DNA from: UBA5066 sp048500275
Lineage (GTDB): Bacteria; Acidobacteriota; Thermoanaerobaculia; UBA5066
Direction: 5' to 3'
Assembly: GCA_048500275.1 (NCBI GenBank)
Contig: JASNYI010000001.1
Location: 248,001-312,000 of the forward strand
DNA length: 64,000 nucleotides
Shown here: positions 23,877 to 32,529 of the stretch, piece by piece
How positions within the stretch are numbered: the stretch's first letter is position 1
How the letters are laid out: the number at the start of each line of letters is the position of its first letter
Position numbers and translations under genes: made by a program
Notes under the pieces: model-generated
What the model was told of the DNA's origin: nothing
Databases searched by the model: none
Seen by the model: the letters and a program-made list of their open reading frames with translations, nothing else

Positions 23877-25588
23877 CAGGCCTTCGTCTCCCGGGCGAGA
23901 GTCCCCGCCTTCTCCAGCAGCGCGGGGACATTCCCGACCGCCTGTTCGAGGTCGAAGAACATCCGCTCGCGCCCGAGGGTGGCGCCGAGGGACGAGCGCT
24001 CGACCATCTCGCGGACGTGGTGGTTGAGAGCGGCGAGGCAGAGGAGGATCCCGCGCCCCCTCAGCGTCTCCTCGGCCTCGATGAGGGCCTTGAGGGCCGT
24101 GTACTCGAGGTCGATCAGGGGGCGGCAGTCGATCACCAGGACACCGGGCTGCGCCTCCTCGGCGAGGGCCGCGAGGTCGTCGCTCGCCCGCTTGACGTTC
24201 AGGAAGAAGAGCCGGCCGATCACCCGGACGAGGAGAACGCCCGGGAAGGCCTCGTCGTCGGCGTGCTCCTTCGAGACGTGGCGGAAGTAGCTCGTTCCGC
24301 GCTTGCGCCGCACCTCGTAGACCGGGGGGTGGGCCGCCTGGGCCGCGAGGGCGACGAGGGAGACGAGAACCGCGACGAGGATTCCCTTCAGGGTCCCGAG
24401 GACGACGACCCCGGCCGTCGCAGCGAACGCCCAGACGAGCTCCGTGAGGCGGATTCTCCCGATCGCCCGGAAGTCGCCGATCTTGATGAGGGGGATCGAG
24501 GTCGCGACGACGACGGCCGCGAGGGCAGCCGACGGCATGAGCCCCAGGAGCGGCGCGAGGAAGAGGAGCGTCGCCAGGGCACCGAGCGCGGCGATCGCCC
24601 CGCAGAGCTGGGTCTTCGCCCCGGCGCTCCGGCTCACCGCCGACTGCGAGGTCCCCCCGCCCGAGGGCATGCACCCGAAGAAGCCGCCGGCGACGTTCGC
24701 CGCTCCGAGCGCGACGAGCTCGCGGTCGGGATCGAGCTGGGGCTCGCCCCGCTCTCGGAAGGCGCGGCCCACGGCGACCGTTTCGATGAAGCTCATCAGC
24801 GCGATGCCGACCGCTCCCGGCCACAGCGCCTCCACGAGGGAGAGGTTCGGAAGGGTGAGCGGCGGGAACCCCGCCGGCACGTCCCCGACGGTCGCGACGC
24901 CCATCGCCGCGAGACCGAGCGCGCTCGAGGCGGCGATGCCCGCCGCGACGGCGAGGAGAGGGGCCGGGAGCTTCGGGAGGAAGTGCTCGAGGAGGAAGAT
25001 CGCGCCGAGGAGCCCGCCTCCGACGAGGAGCGTCGGGACGGACGTGTCGGCGAGGTGCCGGAAGATCGAGACGACGTCCCGGAAGAAGCCCGCCTTCGCG
25101 ATGTGGATGCCGAGGAGCTTCGGCAGCTGGTCGACGATGATGACGAGCCCGATTCCGGCCTTGAAGCCGGTGAGGACCGGGTCGGAGATCAGGTTCGCCG
25201 CCGCGCCGAGGCGCAGCAGTCGCGCGACGAGGAGCGCCGCGCCGACGACGACCGAGAGCGTCGCGGCGACCGTCAGAGGCGACACGCCGCTCCCCTCGGC
25301 CGCGAGCTGGGAGATCTGGGCGCCGGCGAGGATGGCGATCGTCGTCGTCGTGCTGATGCTCAGCGGCCGCGAGGCGCCGAGGAGAGCGTAGAGGACGGCC
25401 GGCACGAACGCCGTGGCGAGGCCGGCCTGGAGCGGCAGCCCGGCGATCGTCGCGAAGGCGAGCGCCTTCGGCACGACGACCGCGGCGGAGGTGACACCGG
25501 CGACCGCGTCGGCCGTCAGCCATTCCCTTCGATACCCCGGGAGCCAGTCGAGCACCGGCCACCGTGTCTCGTTCTTCTCCCTGGTCAT
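23876..25588 (-). CDS. SulP-family inorganic anion transporter with STAS domain
   Basis: 570-aa inner-membrane transporter. ATG at 25588 follows AGGAGG. About 10-12 membrane segments cover residues 25-420, including the SulP signature region (VAGVTSAAVVVPKALAFATI, AGLPLQAGLATAFVPAVLYA). A STAS domain occupies residues 445-560 (PGVLLVRVIGRLFFLNVKRA, VLVIDCRPLIDLEYTALKAL). Family members carry sulfate, bicarbonate or other anions; the ion is not determined here. It is coupled to a POTRA-less BamA-like barrel, which might provide outer-membrane passage. Confidence 0.93.
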   Translation of the reverse strand: MTREKNETRWPVLDWLPGYRREWLTADAVAGVTSAAVVVPKALAFATIAGLPLQAGLATAFVPAVLYALLGASRPLSISTTTTIAILAGAQISQLAAEGSGVSPLTVAATLSVVVGAALLVARLLRLGAAANLISDPVLTGFKAGIGLVIIVDQLPKLLGIHIAKAGFFRDVVSIFRHLADTSVPTLLVGGGLLGAIFLLEHFLPKLPAPLLAVAAGIAASSALGLAAMGVATVGDVPAGFPPLTLPNLSLVEALWPGAVGIALMSFIETVAVGRAFRERGEPQLDPDRELVALGAANVAGGFFGCMPSGGGTSQSAVSRSAGAKTQLCGAIAALGALATLLFLAPLLGLMPSAALAAVVVATSIPLIKIGDFRAIGRIRLTELVWAFAATAGVVVLGTLKGILVAVLVSLVALAAQAAHPPVYEVRRKRGTSYFRHVSKEHADDEAFPGVLLVRVIGRLFFLNVKRASDDLAALAEEAQPGVLVIDCRPLIDLEYTALKALIEAEETLRGRGILLCLAALNHHVREMVERSSLGATLGRERMFFDLEQAVGNVPALLEKAGTLARETKA

Positions 25589-25785
25589 CCGCGGCCTCCT
25601 GCGGGCAACCCGTGGAAAGCAAACCCGGGCCGGTGTCTGTGACTCCGAGCCCCACGGTCTCTGCCTGTTCCTCCGGCCGATTCTCGCTCCCGGGACGATC
25701 CCCGCACCCGGAATTCGAGCATTCGAGCCGGATGTCGGAAACCGGCAAGAGGGCCTGCGGGAGCGCCCGGACACGAGCCGAGACC

Positions 25786-25791
25786 TACAAT
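25786..25791 (+). promoter_or_regulatory. candidate -10 element TACAAT
   Basis: TACAAT lies inside GACCTACAATGGACCGAT (25782-25799), which is 15/18 identical to 36122-36139 ahead of another exported-protein gene. Expected transcription start is near 25798, 20 bp before the chosen ATG. Confidence 0.4.
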
Positions 25792-25818
25792 GGACCGATG
25801 CGCGAAGGAGTGAGGTTG

Positions 25819-26751
25819 ATGAAGAACCGGGTTTCGGGAGCGGCGCGGCTCGTGCACCTCGCCGTGGCGACGTTCCTTGCGCTTCTCGCTCCGGTGTCCG
25901 CTCGCGCGCAGGAGCTCGAGCCCCGTGCCTACTCCCCGACCCCGGTCGGGGCGAGCTTCGTTCTCGCCGCCTGGTCGTACCAGACCGGCGAGATCCTCTT
26001 CGACCCTTCCCTCCCCTTCTCCGATGTCGAGGCGCGGATCAACGGCGTCGTGGGGGGCTACGGGCGCTCCTTCTCCCTCGCGGGCCGAACTGCCACCGCG
26101 GCCATCGCCATTCCGTATGCATGGGGCCCGATCGACGGAAACGTGGCGGAGCAGTACACGAAGATCTGGCGATCCGGCCTCGGGGATCCGCGCCTCCGCT
26201 TCGTCGTCAACCTCCTTGGCGGGCCGGCCCTCTCGCTCGCCGAGTTCAGGACGCACAAGCCTCAGACGACGCTCGGAGCCAGCCTCGTCGTCGTGGTCCC
26301 CACGGGCCAGTACTCGAACGAGAAGCTCATCAACATCGGGTCGAACCGCTGGGCGTTCAAGCCGGAGCTCGGCCTCTCCCACCCGATCGGGAAGTGGACT
26401 CTCGAGGCGGCCGCCGGCGTCTGGATCTTCGCGGACAACACCGCGGCCTACCCGGGCTCGGTCGAGCGCTCGCAGGACCCGCTCGCCTCGTTCCAGGCGC
26501 ACGTCGGATACACCGTCCGCCCGGGCCTCTGGATCGCGGCCGACGCCACCTGGTACGGCGGCGGCCGGACCTACGCCGACGGCGTGCCCGGCGACACCCG
26601 TCAGGAGAACAGCCGGGCGGGCCTGACGGCCTCCGTTCCCTTCGCGCGGACGCACTCGATCAAGGTCTCCGTCTCCACCGGCGTCTCCGCCCGCGTCGGC
26701 ACGCGATTCGACTCGTACGGCATCGCCTACCAGTACCTCTGGTTCGACTGA
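25819..26751 (+). CDS. outer-membrane transporter, Phenol_MetA_deg-like
   Basis: 310 aa. ATG at 25819 was preferred to the ATG at 25798 because AAGGAG precedes it by 8 bp and a -10 element places the transcription start at about 25798. Signal peptide to about residue 31 (ending RAQE). The mature N-terminus (LEPRAYSPTPVGASFVLAA) and AAIAIPYAWGPIDG, GLGDPRLRF and LGASLVVVVPTGQY fit the Phenol_MetA_deg/transporter family of barrels. Substrate unknown. The channel gene follows after 3 bp. Confidence 0.78.
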   Translation: MKNRVSGAARLVHLAVATFLALLAPVSARAQELEPRAYSPTPVGASFVLAAWSYQTGEILFDPSLPFSDVEARINGVVGGYGRSFSLAGRTATAAIAIPYAWGPIDGNVAEQYTKIWRSGLGDPRLRFVVNLLGGPALSLAEFRTHKPQTTLGASLVVVVPTGQYSNEKLINIGSNRWAFKPELGLSHPIGKWTLEAAAGVWIFADNTAAYPGSVERSQDPLASFQAHVGYTVRPGLWIAADATWYGGGRTYADGVPGDTRQENSRAGLTASVPFARTHSIKVSVSTGVSARVGTRFDSYGIAYQYLWFD

Positions 26752-26754
26752 GCC

Positions 26755-27459
26755 GTGAAGAACCTCTTCCAGGGCACCGCCTCGGTCTGGAAGAGGGAGG
26801 AAGGCGCCACCGTCCTCTTCGCATTCCTCGTCGTCACCCTCTTCGTCGTCCCGTTCCTCAGGGCCTGGTTTCCGGTCCTCGCGCCCGCGAGCTCGGTCGC
26901 GCTCGTCCTCCTCTTCATCGTGGGCGTGCTCGTCGTCTTCCCGAGCGCGTGGGCGAAGCTCGTCGCCTGCCTCTTCGCGGGCTCGGCGATCTCCCTCGAG
27001 ATCGCCCGTCTCGTCGGCGGCGGCGATCCGTTCGGGCCGTGGCGGGTCGGGGCCTCGTGCGTCACGATCGGCCTCTTCGCGGTCGTGACGCTCTTCCGGG
27101 TCTTCGCCCCCGGCGCGATCACGACTCACCGGCTCGTGGGGGCCGTCGCGGCCTACCTCCTCGTCGGCCTCACGTTCGCGCTCGCCTACGAGTGGCTCGA
27201 GTTCGTGCGGCCGGGCTCGTTCCAGGCCGGCGACCGGCCGACGGAAGGGGCCTACCCGACGATCCTCTACTTCAGCTTCGTCACCCTCTCCACCGTGGGC
27301 TACGGCGACGTCCTTCCGCTCTCGCAGCAGGCCCGGGCCCTCTCGAACCTGGAGTCGCTCGTCGGGGTCCTCTACCCGGCCGTCCTCATCGGGAGGCTCC
27401 TCGCGATGCACGGCTCGGGCGGCGCGCCGCCCGCGGGAGAGGAGCCCGGGGCGCCCTGA
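26755..27459 (+). CDS. potassium-type ion channel protein
   Basis: 234 aa. Start GTG at 26755. Three or four N-terminal membrane segments are followed by a two-TM pore domain. The selectivity filter T180-V-G-Y-G-D185 lies in FVTLSTVGYGDVLPLSQQAR, after the pore helix. No cytoplasmic RCK domain is present; the C-terminus is a short Gly/Pro tail. K+ selectivity is inferred from the filter. It is cotranscribed with the transporter and ends at a hairpin. Confidence 0.88.
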   Translation: MKNLFQGTASVWKREEGATVLFAFLVVTLFVVPFLRAWFPVLAPASSVALVLLFIVGVLVVFPSAWAKLVACLFAGSAISLEIARLVGGGDPFGPWRVGASCVTIGLFAVVTLFRVFAPGAITTHRLVGAVAAYLLVGLTFALAYEWLEFVRPGSFQAGDRPTEGAYPTILYFSFVTLSTVGYGDVLPLSQQARALSNLESLVGVLYPAVLIGRLLAMHGSGGAPPAGEEPGAP

Positions 27460-27480
27460 GAGGAGAGACGGGCGCCCCGG
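27446..27480. terminator. perfect 11-bp hairpin between convergent channel and glutaminase genes
   Basis: CCGGGGCGCCC (27446-27456) and GGGCGCCCCGG (27470-27480) are perfect reverse complements around a 13-nt loop that contains the channel's TGA stop. It sits 10 nt from the glutaminase stop, so it may act for both strands. There is no T-run. Confidence 0.55.
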
Positions 27481-27489
27481 ACCTGAGCT

Positions 27490-28509
27490 TCAGCGCGGCC
27501 TCGGCGCGAGGGGGTTGCCGCCGAGCGCGTTGGAGACCTCCGCAATCGCCTTCTGCGCCTTGACGCTGTTCCCGGCCTTGTCGAGCGGCGGCGCGATGGC
27601 CGCGATCCCGAACTTCCCCGGCGAGACGGCGAGAATCCCCCCGCCGACACCGCTCTTGGCGGGAAGCCCGGTCGCGAAGAGCCACTTGCCGCTGTCGTCG
27701 TAGAGGCCCGCGGTGGCCATGACGGCGAGGACCTCCGGTACGTTCTCCGTCTTCATGACCTGCTTTCCGGTCACGGGGTTCTTCCCGCCGTTGGCCAGCG
27801 TCGCGGCCATGACGGCGAGGTCCTTCGCGTTCACGCTCACCGAGCACTGCTTCGTGTAGAGGTCGCAGGCCCGGAGCGGCTCGGCCTTGATGCGCCCGTA
27901 GGCGTGCATCAGCATCGCGATCGCCTGGTTTCGCTGGTTCGTCTCCGCCTCGGACCTGTAGACCTCCTGGTTCACCGAGAGAGGGCGCCCGGCGAAGTCG
28001 CCGTAGGTCCCGATGATGGAGCCCCAGATCTCCTCGGCCGTCGCCCCCCTCACCATGCTCGTCGCCGTGATCGCGCCGGGGTTGACCATGGCGTTCATCT
28101 CGGCGCCCTTGTACTGCTCGACGGCGACGATCGAGTTGAAGACCTGGCCCGTGGCGTCGACGCCCATGTTCTCGGCGATCGCCTCCGGCCCCTGCTCCTC
28201 CATGACCCGGGCCATCGTGAAGACCTTCGAGATCGACTGGATCGAGACCTCCGAGGTCACGTCGCCGATCGTGTAGACCTTCCCGTCGGTCGTGACGACG
28301 ACGATCCCGAAGATGTTCGGGTCGACCTTCGCGAGGGCCGGGATGTAGTCCGCGTTGGCGCCTTCCCTGAGGTCCTTGTACTTCGCATGGGCGGACTTCA
28401 GGGCGGCCTCGATGTCGGACGGAGACTGGGCCGCGGCCGGGGCGGACCCGACGGCGACGGCCAGGGCGAGGCCGAGAGCGGCGAAGGTGCGGGTCGGCTT
28501 CCGCGTCAC
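27490..28509 (-). CDS. glsA: exported glutaminase A
   Basis: 339 aa; hydrolyses glutamine to glutamate and ammonia. Start GTG at 28509, with GGAGGA upstream, overlapping the porin stop (GTGA). Residues 1-28 are a signal peptide (ALGLALAVAVGSAPAAAQ), so unlike most cytoplasmic GlsA it should act in the periplasm. The serine-beta-lactamase-like fold is marked by SIQSISKVFTMARV (S-x-x-K), AEMNAMVNPGAIT, the Asn-rich ETNQRNQAIAMLM and CSVSVNAKDLAVMAATLANGG. SGVGGGILAVSPGKFGIAA is the conserved C-terminal block. Last gene of a seven-gene operon for amide and acidic amino acids. Confidence 0.93.
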   Translation of the reverse strand: MTRKPTRTFAALGLALAVAVGSAPAAAQSPSDIEAALKSAHAKYKDLREGANADYIPALAKVDPNIFGIVVVTTDGKVYTIGDVTSEVSIQSISKVFTMARVMEEQGPEAIAENMGVDATGQVFNSIVAVEQYKGAEMNAMVNPGAITATSMVRGATAEEIWGSIIGTYGDFAGRPLSVNQEVYRSEAETNQRNQAIAMLMHAYGRIKAEPLRACDLYTKQCSVSVNAKDLAVMAATLANGGKNPVTGKQVMKTENVPEVLAVMATAGLYDDSGKWLFATGLPAKSGVGGGILAVSPGKFGIAAIAPPLDKAGNSVKAQKAIAEVSNALGGNPLAPRPR

Positions 28510-29729
28510 TTCTTTCCTCCGAGCGTCCAGGAGAAGCTGTACTTGAACGAGAACTGGACCTTCAGGCCGTCGCTCGTGTAGCCGTCCGTGAAGTTCTTCC
28601 GCTGGCCCCACTGCAGCTCGGTCCCCGCCATCATCCCCGGGACGGGGGTGTAGAGGAGGTTCACGAGCGCGTAGTGACCGGAGTCGAAGAAGTCCGCCGC
28701 CTGCCCGTCGGGGTTGTCCATCCCGAAGTAGGAGTAGCCGACCGCCGTGTTGAGCTTCTTCGACCAGGCGTGCTCGTAGAACGCGACGACGCCGAGGAGC
28801 GGGATCGCCTCGCCGACGACCGGCCTCGTCGGGTCGGAGAAGTTGTTCCGGATTCCGATGTCGATCGGCGCGTCGTTCATGTAGTTCTCGACACCCTCGC
28901 CGTAGACGACCGAGGCGCGGATGAGATCGCCGTCGCCGACCTTCAGGTTCGTCGACACGTGGAGGCCCCAGCCGGTGTCGCTCCCGGAGAGGTCGAGCTG
29001 GTCGGCGTTCGTGTCGTCCCACTCGATCTTCCGGACGATGCCGGCGACCTGGAGGTGGCCCCAGTCGCCCGTCTTCCGGTAACGCGCGGAGAGGTCGGGC
29101 AGGGGTGTCCGGATCCTCACGTCCTCCAGCTCGACACGGTCGGCGTAGACGCCGCCGTCGGCGCTCGCCCCGGGGCGCTCCAGCGCCACGAAGAGCTCGT
29201 TCTCCCCCTGCATCGGCATCCAGCGGACCTGGATGTTCCGGAAGAGCGGCATGCCGCTCGGGCCCCAGTACTCGAGGCTGTTCGGGAAGATGTCGGGGTC
29301 CATGAACGGGCTCCAGGTCTGCCCGACCCCGACCTTGCCGACCTCGCCCCAGGCGTGCCGGAGCCGGATCGTGGTCTGGCCGGCGTCCGCGCCGACGCCG
29401 AAGAGCTCCCACTCGAAGATCGTCCTGATCTCGCCGATCGCCGTCGGGACGAATCCCTTCACGCCGAAGCGCGACTGCCGGACGCTGAAGTACGTCCTGC
29501 CGTCCTCGCCGAACTCGTTGTCGTACTTCGGGAGCTTCGTCACGCGCAGGACGTCGAACCAGTCGGGGTCTCCCTGCTTGAAGTCGTAGCCGAAGTCCGT
29601 CTGGGCGAAGCCGTAGATCTCGAGGCGCGGCCCCTCGGGCGGGGCCGCCTCCTGCCCCGAGAGGGGAGCGGCGAGGAGGGCGGCCGCCGCCAGGGCGACC
29701 GCACCCGAGGCGATGCGTGCGGGTCTCAT
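28506..29729 (-). CDS. DcaP-like outer-membrane porin
   Basis: 407 aa with signal peptide (residues 1-26) and a mature N-terminus LEIYGFAQTDFGYDFKQ. GRTYFSVRQSRFGVKGFVPT, then EIRTIFEWELFG, is the hallmark of the DcaP-type trimeric porin family (known members take up dicarboxylates and other anions). A long beta-rich body follows with FPNSLEYWGPSGMPLFRNIQ. The gene lies 4 bp after the asparaginase stop and overlaps glsA, so it probably admits the amino acid or dicarboxylate substrates of the operon. Confidence 0.82.
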   Translation of the reverse strand: MRPARIASGAVALAAAALLAAPLSGQEAAPPEGPRLEIYGFAQTDFGYDFKQGDPDWFDVLRVTKLPKYDNEFGEDGRTYFSVRQSRFGVKGFVPTAIGEIRTIFEWELFGVGADAGQTTIRLRHAWGEVGKVGVGQTWSPFMDPDIFPNSLEYWGPSGMPLFRNIQVRWMPMQGENELFVALERPGASADGGVYADRVELEDVRIRTPLPDLSARYRKTGDWGHLQVAGIVRKIEWDDTNADQLDLSGSDTGWGLHVSTNLKVGDGDLIRASVVYGEGVENYMNDAPIDIGIRNNFSDPTRPVVGEAIPLLGVVAFYEHAWSKKLNTAVGYSYFGMDNPDGQAADFFDSGHYALVNLLYTPVPGMMAGTELQWGQRKNFTDGYTSDGLKVQFSFKYSFSWTLGGKK

Positions 29730-29733
29730 GTCG

Positions 29734-30822
29734 TCAGTTCTCCTCGAAGATCCGCTGGATCTCCGTGACGTCCTTCGTCTTCGTCAGGGCGAGACGGAGG
29801 AGGACGCGGGCCTTCTGGGGGTTCAGCTCGAGCGCCGCCACGAAGCCGAGCTTGTCGTCGTTCACCTCGATGTTCCGGCGGACGATGCCGCTCCCGACTC
29901 GCGTCGAACGGACGACGACGACACCGGCCTTCGCGGCGTCGGCGAGGGCGTCGATCGTCTCCTTCGTCGCGTTCCCGTCGCCGACGCCCGCGAGGACGAT
30001 TCCCTTCGCCCCGGCCGCCACGGCGGCCTTCACCTGGACCGCGTCGGAGTTGGCGTGGCCGTAGACGATGTCGACCCGCGGCAGGGCGTCGAGGCCCGCG
30101 ATGGAGAACGTCCCCTTCGGCGCGGTGGCGGCCGGAGGGAGGAACCAGACCGGCTTCGTCCCCTTGAGGACTTCCGCCACCGGGCCGCGGTTGACCGAGA
30201 TCATGGTCTGGACGGACGTCGTGTGGGTCTTCTGCAGGGCGCGCGCCGCGTGGAGCGTGTCGTTCGCGACGACGAGGACGCCGCGGCCGCGGGCCTCGGG
30301 GCTGGCGGCGACCGACATCGCGTTGTAGAGGTTGGACGGGCCCTCGGCGCTCAGCTCGGTCGAGGGGCGCATCGATCCGACGAGGACGACCGGCTTGTCG
30401 CTCTTCAGGACGAGGTTGAGGAAGTACGCCGTCTCCTCGAGCGTGTCGGTCCCGTGGGTCACGACGATCCCGTCGACGTCGGGCGAGGCGAGAAGCTCGG
30501 CTGCCTTGCGGGCGAGCTTGATCCAGACGAAGTCGTTCATGTCCTGGCTGCCGATCGACGCGATCTGCTCGCCCTTGATCGTGGCGAGCTTCTCGAGCCC
30601 GGGCGCGGCCGCGACGAGCGATTCGACGGAGACGGAGCCGGACTTGTATCCCGCCTCGCCCTCCTTCGGCTGGACGCCGGCGATCGTGCCGCCGGTGGCG
30701 AGGATGACGACCCGCGCGAGGGCCGGCTGGGGGACCGGTTGTGCGGTCTGGGCCTGCGGTGCGGCCGCCGCGGCCGAGGCGAGGAGGACGGCGAGGGAGA
30801 GGGCGACGATCGACTTCGACAT
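29734..30822 (-). CDS. ansB: exported type II L-asparaginase
   Basis: 362 aa; hydrolyses asparagine to aspartate and ammonia. ATG at 30822 behind AGGAGG; signal peptide (LAVLLASAAAAAPQAQ). ATGGTIAG holds the nucleophilic Thr, and GIVVTHGTDTLEETAYFL is the second active-site signature. Type II enzymes are periplasmic, in keeping with the signal. Placed between AspT-like exchanger and porin. Confidence 0.95.
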   Translation of the reverse strand: MSKSIVALSLAVLLASAAAAAPQAQTAQPVPQPALARVVILATGGTIAGVQPKEGEAGYKSGSVSVESLVAAAPGLEKLATIKGEQIASIGSQDMNDFVWIKLARKAAELLASPDVDGIVVTHGTDTLEETAYFLNLVLKSDKPVVLVGSMRPSTELSAEGPSNLYNAMSVAASPEARGRGVLVVANDTLHAARALQKTHTTSVQTMISVNRGPVAEVLKGTKPVWFLPPAATAPKGTFSIAGLDALPRVDIVYGHANSDAVQVKAAVAAGAKGIVLAGVGDGNATKETIDALADAAKAGVVVVRSTRVGSGIVRRNIEVNDDKLGFVAALELNPQKARVLLRLALTKTKDVTEIQRIFEEN

Positions 30823-30833
30823 CTGCGGACCTC

Positions 30834-32513
30834 CTAGTGCAGAAGCATGACGATGACGGGACCCCACGCCGTGAGCAGGATGTTCCCGATGGCGTAGGGG
30901 ACGGTGTAGCCGAGGACGGGGAGCTTGCTGTCCGCTTCGTCCTGGATCGAACGGAGAGCCGCCGTGACGGTGCCGGCGCCGGAGCAGGCGCCGAGAAGGA
31001 TGACGGGGTTCATCCTGAGAACGTACCGGCCGAAGAGGAGCGCCGCCGTGTGGGGCGCCACGGCCACGACGAAGCCGACGAGGAGGAGGCTCGGACCGGT
31101 CTCCTTCAGCCCCGCGATGAACGTCGGGCCGGCGTTCAGGCCGACGACGCCGATGAAGACGGCGAGGCCGATCGTGTCGAAGACCCAGAGCGCCGGCTCG
31201 GGAATCCTCCCGAACGTCGGGCGGACGGAGCGGAGCCAGCCGAAGACGAGGCCCATGATGAGCGCCCCGCCGCTCGCGGTGAGGCTGAGCGGGAGGCCTC
31301 CGACGGTGACGGTCAGGAGCCCGACGAAACCGCCGAGGAGGATGCCGAGTCCCACGAAGACGACGTCCGTCTCGCTCGACGGGCGCTCGACGTAGCCGAG
31401 GGCCTTCCCGGCGCGCTCCACGTCCTCCGGCGAGCCGGCGATCCGCATCAGGTCGCCGCGGTCGAGCGTCGTCGAGGCCGTGAACGGGATCTCCTCCGTC
31501 GCCCGGATGAGCTTCATCAGGACGACCCCGCGCCCGTGCGACTCCGCGATCTCCTCGAGCGAGCGCCCGGCCACGTCCTTGTTCGTCACGACGACGTCGC
31601 GCGCCGCGAGGGGGAAGTCCAGGAGGTCCCGGTCCTCGACCTCGTTCACGACGGGGAGGTTCAGCTCGAAGAGGGCCTTTCGCCGGGCCGCGATGGCGAT
31701 CACGTCGCCGCCGGCGAAGACCGAGTCGGGTGCGGGGACGAGCACCTCGCCCCCGCGCCGGATCCGCTTCACGAAGATCCGCTGCCCCGGCACCGCCTTC
31801 TCGAGCTCCCCGACGGTCCGCCAGGGCGGGGCCCCGTCGGGCAATCGATAGGCACGGATGACCCACGGCCGGTAGCCGGAGGCTTCGTCCCCGGTCCCGG
31901 ACTTTCCGCCGCCCAGTTGCGCCTCGAGCTTCCGGGCTTCCTCCTTCAGGTTCACCTTCAGGAGGCGCGGGGCGAGGTTCGAGAGGAACCAGACGACGAA
32001 ACCCGTGCCGACGAGATAGCTGACGGCGTAGGCGACCGGAATGTTGTTCAGGAGCCGCTTCTTCTCGGCCTCCGAGATGTCCAGCCGGTTGATGGCGTCG
32101 CCCGCGGTCCCGATGATCGTCGACTCGGTGAACGCGCCCGCCATCAGGCCGGCGGCCGTCCCGACGTCGTACCTGAAGATCTTCGCCGCGACGACCGTCG
32201 TCAGGAGGCTCGTCACGCAGAGGACGACGGTCAGCGACACCTGGGAGAGGGCGTTCTTCTTCAGCCCGCGGAAGAACTGCGGGCCGACCTTGTAGCCGGT
32301 GGCGAAGAGGAAGAGGTCGAAGAAGACGATCTTGACGAGCGGGGGAACGTCGACGCCGACCTGCCCGACGACGACGCCGGCGATGAGCGTTCCGACGACG
32401 TTCCCGAGGGTGAAGGAGCCGATCTTCAGCCTCCCGATGAGGAAGCCGAGGGCGAGCGTCAGGAAGATGGCGAGCTCGGGGTTCTCGCGGAGGGCGTCGA
32501 GGAACCAGGTCAT
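30834..32513 (-). CDS. aspT: aspartate:alanine exchanger (AspT-type) family transporter
   Basis: 559-aa inner-membrane protein with the AAEx layout: an N-terminal block of membrane helices (residues 8-190, LAIFLTLALGFLIGRLKIGS), two cytoplasmic TrkA_C/RCK-C-like domains (about 200-370) and a second block of helices (380-559). PTFIAGLKETGPSLLL, NAGPTF and GACSGAGTVTAAL match the duplicated AspT-type domain. The known member exchanges aspartate for alanine. Here it could export alanine or take up aspartate made by the neighbouring asparaginase. Substrate inferred from context. Confidence 0.88.
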   Translation of the reverse strand: MTWFLDALRENPELAIFLTLALGFLIGRLKIGSFTLGNVVGTLIAGVVVGQVGVDVPPLVKIVFFDLFLFATGYKVGPQFFRGLKKNALSQVSLTVVLCVTSLLTTVVAAKIFRYDVGTAAGLMAGAFTESTIIGTAGDAINRLDISEAEKKRLLNNIPVAYAVSYLVGTGFVVWFLSNLAPRLLKVNLKEEARKLEAQLGGGKSGTGDEASGYRPWVIRAYRLPDGAPPWRTVGELEKAVPGQRIFVKRIRRGGEVLVPAPDSVFAGGDVIAIAARRKALFELNLPVVNEVEDRDLLDFPLAARDVVVTNKDVAGRSLEEIAESHGRGVVLMKLIRATEEIPFTASTTLDRGDLMRIAGSPEDVERAGKALGYVERPSSETDVVFVGLGILLGGFVGLLTVTVGGLPLSLTASGGALIMGLVFGWLRSVRPTFGRIPEPALWVFDTIGLAVFIGVVGLNAGPTFIAGLKETGPSLLLVGFVVAVAPHTAALLFGRYVLRMNPVILLGACSGAGTVTAALRSIQDEADSKLPVLGYTVPYAIGNILLTAWGPVIVMLLH

Positions 32514-32529
32514 CTCACTCCTGTTTGCG

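Noticed and set aside
25798..26751. ATG at 25798 as the start of the transporter gene
   Set aside because: No ribosome site, and the -10 at 25786-25791 would place transcription start on or after it. The ATG at 25819 has AAGGAG.
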